From NCBI RefSeq assembly GCF_016458305.1, contig NZ_JAEMHL010000002.1, positions 310,001-374,000 on the forward strand: a DNA stretch of 64,000 nt. Reading direction: 5' to 3'. A program made the translations under genes and the position numbers. This stretch comes from Geomonas anaerohicana (GTDB lineage Bacteria > Desulfobacterota > Desulfuromonadia > Geobacterales > Geobacteraceae). How positions within the stretch are numbered: position 1 is the first letter of the stretch; each line of letters opens with the position of its first letter. The notes under the pieces were generated by a model, which did no database searches, was not told the DNA's origin, and was given only the letters and a program-made list of their open reading frames with translations. This document shows, piece after piece, positions 55,177-61,680 of this stretch.

Positions 55177-56097
55177 ATGAAAGCACTGCTTGTCTGTGAA
55201 CAGCGGGAAGGAAAATTACTGGATACCAGCTACGAGCTGGTGGCCTTCGCGGAACGTCTGGGGGCGGAGGTGAGCCTGGTCCTGGTGGGGAAGGAGGCGC
55301 AGGCCCCGCAGGTGGCCGCCAAGCTGTACCTGGCCGACGTCGACAAATACGGTGAGTACAGCCCCGAGCTGCACAAGCACATCGTGGTCGCCGCGGTCCT
55401 CAAGGAGAACCCCGACTACATCATCTTCCCGCACTCCTCCTACGGCTGGGACCTGGCTCCCAGGGTGGCCGCGACCTTGAGGGTGGGGCAGGTGTCCGAG
55501 GTCGTCAACATCGTTGACGGCAAGCTGGAAGTGAGCCTGTGCAACGGCAAGCTGCGTCGCACCGTGAGCCCGAAAGGGGCGCGCGCCGTCCTGACCGTCC
55601 AGGCCGGCGCCTTCAACTATGCCGGCCAGCAGTCCGGCGCCCCGCAGGTTGAGGCTATCGAGATCTCCCAGGGGAGCTCCGCGTTGCAGTTCGTCGGCTA
55701 CGAGCCGGCCGAGAAGAAAGAGGTCGACCTGGGACGCGCGGAGATCATCGTCAGCGCCGGCCGCGGCGTCGGCAAGAAGGAGAACGTCGCCGTCATCGCT
55801 GAACTTGCCAAGGCCTTTGGCGGCGAGCTCGGCGCGAGCCGCCCTGTGGTCGACGCCGGATGGGTCGGGCACAGCCACCAGGTCGGCACCACCGGCCAGA
55901 CCGTGTCGCCCAAGCTGTACGTCGCCTGCGGCATCTCCGGCGCCATCCAGCACCTGGCCGGCATGAAGAAATCCGACTTCATCGTCGCCATCAACAAGGA
56001 CAAGGAAGCCCCCATCAGCGAGGCCGCTGACGTCATGGTGGTAGCCGACGTGCTGCAACTGGCCCCGGTCCTCGCGGAGAAGCTGCGCGCGGCGTAA
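55177..56097 (+). CDS. etfA: Electron transfer flavoprotein alpha subunit, pair 2
   Basis: 306 residues, no ferredoxin extension. FAD domain with SAGRGVGKKENV near 191, GASRPVVDAGWVGHSHQVGTTGQ near 219 and [16 protein letters not shown] near 247. Start follows AAGGAGGTGAGCC. Last gene of the electron-transfer run before a family A repeat. Confidence 0.93.
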   Translation: MKALLVCEQREGKLLDTSYELVAFAERLGAEVSLVLVGKEAQAPQVAAKLYLADVDKYGEYSPELHKHIVVAAVLKENPDYIIFPHSSYGWDLAPRVAATLRVGQVSEVVNIVDGKLEVSLCNGKLRRTVSPKGARAVLTVQAGAFNYAGQQSGAPQVEAIEISQGSSALQFVGYEPAEKKEVDLGRAEIIVSAGRGVGKKENVAVIAELAKAFGGELGASRPVVDAGWVGHSHQVGTTGQTVSPKLYVACGISGAIQHLAGMKKSDFIVAINKDKEAPISEAADVMVVADVLQLAPVLAEKLRAA

Positions 56098-56120
56098 CGG
56101 TACTCTGACCTTCCCAATGT

Positions 56121-56210
56121 TCCCTCCCCCGGAGGGGGAGGGTTAGGGAGGGGGAACGTCTGGGGGCGTCTGATGCCCCCCACCCAGCCTCCCCCCTCCG
56201 GGGGGAGGAG
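56121..56210. repeat. REP-like palindromic repeat, family A copy 7
   Basis: CCTCCCCCGGAGGGGGAGGG and CTCCCCCCTCCGGGGGGAGG halves; a short GGACCCTCTCCCGGAGCGAGAGG palindrome follows directly. Confidence 0.85.
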
Positions 56211-56305
56211 CGGACCCTCTCCCGGAGCGAGAGGGGGAGATGCCGCCTTCCGGCAACACGAGTAACGATTTCCGAAATGGCTCGGGACTAGTGCCTGGGA
56301 CCACA

Positions 56306-56347
56306 GCACCACGCGCAGGGTTTTCCTGGCTTCCCTGCGCGTGGTGC
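56306..56347 (+). other. Perfect 15-pair inverted repeat upstream of ribBA
   Basis: GCACCACGCGCAGGG and CCCTGCGCGTGGTGC flank a 12-base loop, 37 bases before the ribBA start. It is too stable to be chance and lacks a U-run, so it may be an attenuator, an RNA processing site or a mobile hairpin. No FMN riboswitch core is visible around it. Confidence 0.7.
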
Positions 56348-56383
56348 GACTCTCAACCGGTGCCAACAGTCAAGGAGGGTGTC

Positions 56384-57586
56384 ATGTCCGTGGCGAGCAT
56401 AGAAGAAGCGATCGAAGATATCAGGGCCGGCAGGATGGTCATCCTGGTGGATGACGAGGACCGCGAGAACGAAGGCGATCTCACCATGGCCGCCCAGTTC
56501 GTAACCCCCGAGGCGATCAACTTCATGGCCCGCTTCGGGCGCGGCCTCATCTGCCTTACCATGACCGCTGACCGCTGCGACCATCTGGCGCTCCCTCCCA
56601 TGGTGCGGGACAACACCTCCTCCTTCGGCACCGCGTTCACCGTCTCCATCGAGGCGCGCTCCGGTGTAAGCACCGGCATCTCGGCGGCGGACCGGGCCCG
56701 CACCATACTGACCGCGGTGGCGCCCGACGCGCAGGCCTCGGACCTGGCGAGGCCGGGGCACATCTTCCCCCTGCGCGCCCGGGAGGGCGGCGTCCTGGTC
56801 CGTTCCGGGCAGACTGAGGGTTCGGTCGATCTCGCGCGACTGGCCGGGTTGGAACCGGCCGGCGTCATCTGCGAGATCATGAAAGAGGACGGCACCATGG
56901 CCCGGATGCCCGACTTGAAGCGCTTCGCGCTGCAGCACGGCATCAAGATCTGCACCATCGCCGACCTGGTCGCCCACCGACTGCGGCACGAGTCCCTTGT
57001 GCGGCGCTCCGTGGAGGTAGCGCTGCCGACCAAGGCAGGCTCCTTCCGTGCCGTCGCCTTCGAGAACGACGTCGACCGCCTCGAGCACATCGCCCTCGTC
57101 AAGGGGGACCTCTCCGGTGACGAGCCGGTCCTGGTACGGGTCCATTCCGAATGCATGACCGGCGACGTGTTCGGCAGTGTCCGCTGCGACTGCGCCGATC
57201 AGCTGCACCATGCCATGGAGATGGTGGAAGCGGAGGGGAGGGGGGTGATCCTTTATATGCGGCAGGAAGGGCGCGGCATCGGGCTCACCAACAAACTGAA
57301 GGCGTACGCGCTGCAGGACCAGGGTAAGGATACCGTGGAGGCGAACCTGGCCCTTGGGTTCAAGGCCGACATGCGCGACTACGGCATCGGGGCGCAGATC
57401 CTGGCCCAGTTGGGGCTCAAGAAGATCCGGCTCATGACCAACAACCCGAAGAAACTGGTCGGTCTGCAGGGGTACGGCATAGACATCGTCGAGCGCGTCC
57501 CCCTGGAGGTCGCACCCGGCAGTAACAACATCGAATACCTCCGCGCAAAGCGGGAGAAAATGGGACATATGCTGCAGTTCATCTGA
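56384..57586 (+). CDS. ribBA: 3,4-dihydroxy-2-butanone-4-phosphate synthase / GTP cyclohydrolase II
   Basis: Bifunctional riboflavin-synthesis enzyme of 400 residues. RibB domain 1-200: [11 protein letters not shown] near 22, [16 protein letters not shown]-type segment near 92, [10 protein letters not shown] near 127. RibA domain 205-400: [19 protein letters not shown] near 250 (zinc Cys), [10 protein letters not shown] near 292 and LMTNNPKK near 350. ATG 56384 follows AAGGAGGGTGT; longer frames run into the hairpin. Flavin supply fits the many flavoproteins in the region, though the link may be chance. Confidence 0.95.
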   Translation: MSVASIEEAIEDIRAGRMVILVDDEDRENEGDLTMAAQFVTPEAINFMARFGRGLICLTMTADRCDHLALPPMVRDNTSSFGTAFTVSIEARSGVSTGISAADRARTILTAVAPDAQASDLARPGHIFPLRAREGGVLVRSGQTEGSVDLARLAGLEPAGVICEIMKEDGTMARMPDLKRFALQHGIKICTIADLVAHRLRHESLVRRSVEVALPTKAGSFRAVAFENDVDRLEHIALVKGDLSGDEPVLVRVHSECMTGDVFGSVRCDCADQLHHAMEMVEAEGRGVILYMRQEGRGIGLTNKLKAYALQDQGKDTVEANLALGFKADMRDYGIGAQILAQLGLKKIRLMTNNPKKLVGLQGYGIDIVERVPLEVAPGSNNIEYLRAKREKMGHMLQFI

Positions 57587-57623
57587 GCGTGCGGGAGAAG
57601 GCGCTGCGGCTTGTGGGGGAAGT

Positions 57624-57845
57624 ATGAACGATTGTGGAGACCTTGATTGCAGGCGCTACATCATCTCGGTCCGGATCACCGATGCCGAACGGAAGTTCCT
57701 GTTGCGCCTTTTGAACGGGCAGAACATGACCATCTCCGACCTGGTGCGGGAGGCTCTGGGGCGCCTGGCTGTCTTTCCGCCCACCACGCTCCGGAAGCCG
57801 CGCCGGCGCCAGGACGAGGGCCGGCAAAAAACCGCGAAGTCATAA
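57624..57845 (+). CDS. Small ribbon-helix-helix-like protein
   Basis: 73 residues. The middle part, ITDAERKFLLRLLNGQNMTISDLVREAL, has the strand-helix-helix pattern of RHH DNA-binding proteins, and the C-terminus is basic (RKPRRRQDEGRQKTAK). ATG 57624 is preceded by GGGGGAAG. It starts 37 bases after ribBA and ends just before a strong terminator. Function unknown. Confidence 0.6.
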   Translation: MNDCGDLDCRRYIISVRITDAERKFLLRLLNGQNMTISDLVREALGRLAVFPPTTLRKPRRRQDEGRQKTAKS

Positions 57846-57882
57846 ATGGGCTCGCAACATCTCGGTGCAGATTTGGTAGCAC

Positions 57883-57917
57883 AAGAAAAGAGAGGGCTGT
57901 TGGCCCTCTCTTTTCTT
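57883..57917. terminator. Strong hairpin terminator
   Basis: AAGAAAAGAGAGGGC and GCCCTCTCTTTTCTT form a perfect 15-pair stem around TGTTG; A- and T-rich ends make it usable in both directions. It marks the end of the high-GC catabolic region. Confidence 0.85.
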
Positions 57918-58071
57918 TACTGGTGAACGTTTGGAAGTCGCCAGGTTGTCCGTTTCACCAGTCGCGTCAGAACTGCTCCGGCAACATGGGGCCGCTCAGG
58001 ATCTCGATCACATCTCCCGCCATGCCCCCCTGACGGTCACGGGCTGAGGTCGGCTTTACGCATGGCTTATG

Positions 58072-58098
58072 CGTTAATAGTCATTGACGCTATTAACG
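58072..58098. repeat. Inverted repeat in the island border region
   Basis: CGTTAATAG and CTATTAACG flank nine bases; a further TATTAACG follows near 58133. Possible protein-binding or recombination site. The stretch 57918-58521 has no gene; a short open frame on the minus strand (about 57966-58023, ending LSGPMLPEQF) could be a gene remnant. Confidence 0.5.
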
Positions 58099-58163
58099 AA
58101 TGAAGCCAATAAACGTAAATAAGAAGATTTGTTATTAACGGATAAGGAACCTTGAAAAATAAA

Positions 58164-58186
58164 AAACCCGCCAATTTGGCGGGTTT
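58164..58186. terminator. Bidirectional terminator-like hairpin
   Basis: AAACCCGCCA-ATT-TGGCGGGTTT, with A-run before and T-run in the stem. Confidence 0.75.
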
Positions 58187-58521
58187 AGCTACACTTTGGA
58201 ACGGTGTGAAACGGTTAATGGCGGAGCGCATGGGATTACGGCTTCACACTCAAGTGCCTTAAATTACATAAGGTGTTTAGTTGTAGCAGACGGTAGTTAC
58301 CCATATTGTATTATAAAAAATTAATTAGTTGAGTGGGTTCGCTTCCGAAAATGGTGAGGTGAGTTGGCAAAACTATAAACTCCTCACATCCACTTTGATT
58401 ATAAATGTTTGAGCGAAATCCGTCGAGAAAGTAATCAAACATCCCACAAGCTTACCCCTGATTTATCCTTTCGATACGGTAATGAGGTGCAGCAGGCAAC
58501 CGCTGTCGACTGTTAGGTTTT

Positions 58522-59145
58522 TTACCAGAGCATATGAACTGTAGCTAGTCCATCACGAACGTAGCAACCAAACGGCGGCTCTTGCAACATGTTTGCCTCT
58601 GTAAGCTTTACACTGCTTTCAAGAATTATTACTGAGACGTCACCAGAATTTTGTAAATATTTACTTTGGAAGTTTGCAAAGAGGCAAAAGTTACTATTTT
58701 CACCAACCCCCCAACGTAAGGGTACATTTACACCATTCCGGTGAAACGAAGCTCCTTGAAGTATGCACATAACACTAATTTGGATTCCATTTGCCTGTTC
58801 ACCTAATCGATTGATGTAGACTTCCAGTGTTGGAAATAGGTCAAGTAGAACATGGATCAAATTAAATATCGTTATGTCTTCGGTAATTGGTAGTTCTACA
58901 TCGAGTGTCGGTGAACCTGATTGTAGCGCTGAGGCGAGTTGGTCGTAATATCTAAAAACACGATCGTGCATCAGCCCCTGATTTCTTTGGGGGTGGGCTA
59001 CGAAATTGCCGAGTTCCCGGATGATTTCATTCTTAGTGTGGTCTCGAACTGCGATGAGTAAGAGCCTTATGTCATTGTGTTGATAATTTCCAACAAGAAT
59101 GCGCTTTATAATCTCTGAAATTTCTTTTTTCTCTGATTCCGTCAT
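58522..59145 (-). CDS. Hypothetical protein (island)
   Basis: 207 residues, not recognised. The N-terminal half is helical and charged (MTESEKKEISEIIKRIL, then ELGNFVAHPQRNQGLMHDR), and the C-terminal half is predicted beta-rich (VSVIILESSVKLTEAN). No membrane segment, signal peptide or catalytic motif is evident. The gene is clearly A+T-richer than the bam region and its codon use differs, suggesting transfer. A possible ribosome binding site is weak. The reading frame is complete and long, so I take it as real. Confidence 0.65.
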   Translation of the reverse strand: MTESEKKEISEIIKRILVGNYQHNDIRLLLIAVRDHTKNEIIRELGNFVAHPQRNQGLMHDRVFRYYDQLASALQSGSPTLDVELPITEDITIFNLIHVLLDLFPTLEVYINRLGEQANGIQISVMCILQGASFHRNGVNVPLRWGVGENSNFCLFANFQSKYLQNSGDVSVIILESSVKLTEANMLQEPPFGCYVRDGLATVHMLW

Positions 59146-59298
59146 TTGTTCTCACATATATAAAACCTGATGCCCTAGTAGAGCAGCGACGCAGGTCGCA
59201 GCCGCTGCTGTTGCCTGATTGGGGTTCGTTCGTCCGGGTTCTCGTCTATTCAATGCCTGCACCAGAGGTGGCACACCTCACCGCGTAACTGTAGTACC

Positions 59299-59829
59299 TT
59301 ATAGCAATACATTGTCGTTGGTTGCATGGTGGTGCCAAAACTCGAAACCTTTATATAGCACTTGGATTCCATCACGCACGCCTCCAGCATCTACGATTTC
59401 GAGGCGACCTAAAACCTTTCCTTCCTCAGCCGGTTTTTGAACATCGGCTGGCGTCAGACGCGCTTCCGTGATTCCCAAACATACAACATGTTTCGTGCCG
59501 TTGCAGATGGATTGACAGACTTTCAACTCTGGGCAGGAGGTCACGGCCCATTTAACAAGATCGTCCTTCTCAAGTCGACGGCCAGTCACACCCAATAGCT
59601 GTTTCACCTCCAACTTGTCGCGGGCTGAGACAGCTATCCCATTCCATACCCAGTCATTTAGATGCCACAGCGTAATGGCGCAGTTGATTGCAGCATCGCG
59701 GTGGTCATCGTCCGACCCGGCATTTACACAACGCTGGTACTCGCGCCAAGCCTTCATGACCATAGAGTGCGCAGTTCCCAAACCGAAACTTCCGACTGCA
59801 GACAGAAGATGGTTGTTCATAATGCTCAT
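59299..59829 (-). CDS. Hypothetical protein (island)
   Basis: 176 residues, not recognised. Contains LWHLNDWVWNGIAVSARDKLEVKQLLG and KVCQSICNGTKHVV; the AxxCAITLWHLNDW pattern and a later KH pair recall small helical proteins of unknown function that I cannot name. AAAGGAGTAGCT precedes the ATG on the minus strand, a good ribosome binding site. Composition is intermediate between island and host. Confidence 0.7.
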   Translation of the reverse strand: MSIMNNHLLSAVGSFGLGTAHSMVMKAWREYQRCVNAGSDDDHRDAAINCAITLWHLNDWVWNGIAVSARDKLEVKQLLGVTGRRLEKDDLVKWAVTSCPELKVCQSICNGTKHVVCLGITEARLTPADVQKPAEEGKVLGRLEIVDAGGVRDGIQVLYKGFEFWHHHATNDNVLL

Positions 59830-59997
59830 AGCTACTCCTTTCTAATTTTTGTCGAAATAACACCGGAACTGGCTACTCTTACCGACCCTCTACAAACGGC
59901 CTCGCCCTTTATATTGCCCCTATAATACGTAGTTCAAAGACTTCTCGGAGTGCTAATTGTCAAATACTTCCCGTCGTTTCAGTTATGGGTTTCCCAG

Positions 59998-60414
59998 CTA
60001 CTCCTGCCATGTCGAGTGAGGTGTTTGCTTCTCCTCCCATGGTGGTGCATCCTTAGCTCGATGATAATTCTCCACTACACTCATAACCTCATCAACCTCT
60101 TTGAGCTTAAAGACAAGTTCATCCTTTGTTATTTCTGTACCTAAAACCTCTGCTAACTTCATCATATGAATAATATAGGTGTCAAGCGGCTGGAGAGATG
60201 CACGTCTTCCGTTGTGGACACTTTGTATAAAAAGGTCCTTTGACTGTTTCCAATGTTCAACGGCCAAACTTAACATCAGTTCTTTGTGGTGCTTTTTCTC
60301 CTCAAATTTTTTATTCAACCAGTTATTGAGAACATTTAAAACACCGACAACAAGTCCGCCACCGAGTGCAGAAACCACCGGAACCCAAGCAGGGACAGAC
60401 GCCACATCAGCCAT
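59998..60414 (-). CDS. Small membrane-anchored protein (island)
   Basis: 138 residues. One hydrophobic segment, VPVVSALGGGLVVGVLNVL (residues about 12-30), is followed by a charged helical cytoplasmic part with KKFEEKKHHKEL and a predicted coiled-coil tendency. AAGGAGCGTAGAA lies upstream on the minus strand. No known family seen. A membrane-bound accessory protein of the element is possible. Confidence 0.65.
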   Translation of the reverse strand: MADVASVPAWVPVVSALGGGLVVGVLNVLNNWLNKKFEEKKHHKELMLSLAVEHWKQSKDLFIQSVHNGRRASLQPLDTYIIHMMKLAEVLGTEITKDELVFKLKEVDEVMSVVENYHRAKDAPPWEEKQTPHSTWQE

Positions 60415-60554
60415 TTTCTACGCTCCTTACTGCCAATAATTGACTATGATAGTTTTTTCCAACGCCTAAGCCTGACCGGCGGCCTTTAGGCCGGTCTGGC
60501 GCGAGTTGGTGTTTTCTGACAGCTAGCATTAGCTGATCTTACTGACACCTTTAT

Positions 60555-61361
60555 TCATTCTCTAGAAAGTCCTTTAGCTAACCGTCCTTTTGGGGTTAGC
60601 CCGTACTTTGTCTCTCGTTGAAATAGTTTGAAATCAGGATGCTTTCTAAAGGAATATTCAATAAAGTAAATATTTGTCTGTGATTGTTCAAATAGTTCTT
60701 TTACACCATCAGCCTTCGAACCTATAACTAAAGAAAACTTAACGCCAGGGATGTAAAATATGTGATGGTGATAGCCACTTTTATTATTAACCACTGGAAA
60801 GGACATTAATGGTAGCAGGTCGTTATCATTATCAACATATACAGCGAGATAGATATTTTTCGGGCAATCAGTTTCACCTAATAAGTAGCGTCGAATACGC
60901 TCTTGGTATTTTTCCCCCAATGCACCATGGTAAAGCTCAAGTCCATCAGCCCAATCACCAGCAGAGGCTCGCCAAATAATACTAACAGCGAAGTATAAGT
61001 ATGCGCTGGACTCTATGGTTCCACAATTTTGTGGGCTAATCCATCTCTCCTCATTTTGAATAAATTCTGCCTTGGCAACTTTTATCTTATCAAGAAGCGT
61101 AAAATTTCCTTTTCCACGATGACACTCCGGAGCGACTATATTCTCACCAAATTTACTAAAACGGTCTTCGCAGCATGCACAAAGGAAAGGTTTTTTAACT
61201 TGATAGTCTGTAAAACCAGCTGTTTTAGTACTTTTTCTGGCGAAGACAAGATCATGACCGCTCTCTGGGTAAGCATTTCTCAAAGCACCGTAAAGGGATT
61301 TAGGCATAAGATGACTGTCTTTTAGTTCGGAGTACTTTCTGCACAATCCGCACAAACCCAT
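60555..61361 (-). CDS. Zinc-finger/HNH-like protein of unknown function (island)
   Basis: 268 residues. The N-terminus reads CGLCRKYSELKDSHLMPKSLY, followed by CACCEDRFSKFGE: two CxxC pairs with an S-H-x-x-P-K motif between them, the layout of a treble-clef HNH-type domain in uncharacterised proteins with SHIIPK motifs. The rest is mixed alpha/beta with a conserved-looking KFSLVIGSKADG. If nuclease activity exists, the island gene could act in defence or DNA processing; an intact HNH catalytic triad is not evident. Strongly A+T-rich. Confidence 0.7.
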   Translation of the reverse strand: MGLCGLCRKYSELKDSHLMPKSLYGALRNAYPESGHDLVFARKSTKTAGFTDYQVKKPFLCACCEDRFSKFGENIVAPECHRGKGNFTLLDKIKVAKAEFIQNEERWISPQNCGTIESSAYLYFAVSIIWRASAGDWADGLELYHGALGEKYQERIRRYLLGETDCPKNIYLAVYVDNDNDLLPLMSFPVVNNKSGYHHHIFYIPGVKFSLVIGSKADGVKELFEQSQTNIYFIEYSFRKHPDFKLFQRETKYGLTPKGRLAKGLSRE

Positions 61362-61400
61362 AATTTCTCCAACATTGTCATTGACCGGTTAGAAAAGACC

Positions 61401-61475
61401 CCTATACAGGTTACCGGCTGCCTATATAAGCTTCTTGTACCTATCCAAATAACAAGTTCAAGCTCCCTATATAAG
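61401..61475. repeat. Short repeats in the relaxase upstream region, possible oriT/iteron area
   Basis: CCTATACAGG (61401), CCTATATAAG (61431) and CCTATATAAG (61466) recur at 30- and 35-base spacing, with an imperfect inverted pair (AAGCTTCTTGT and AACAAGTTCAAGCT) between the last two. The gap 61362-61680 has no gene. oriT sites usually lie next to the relaxase gene, but no nic site can be identified. Confidence 0.35.
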
Positions 61476-61680
61476 GAACTTAGGTATTAGAAGCGGCAGC
61501 ACCAGGCACCCTTAAGACTGCGATAATAAGGCTCTGCTCCGCTCTTTACGTCGCAGCACGTGCCGCAGGCTAACATGCTAGTTAATTCCGATCAATGTAA
61601 AATTTCTTCTTGTTGAGTTGAAAGATCGCAGAGTTGCCTTACCCTGTGACGAAGCCGATGCGACACGGGCGGAGGTCACC

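Noticed and set aside
56211-56383. FMN riboswitch before ribBA
   Set aside because: None of the conserved RFN segments can be found; only a simple perfect hairpin is present.
58218-58250. tRNA 3'-end remnant (GGCGGAGCGCATGGGATTACGG) as an attachment site
   Set aside because: It resembles the reverse complement of a tRNA end only loosely; the T-loop sequence does not match and no full tRNA or second copy is visible.
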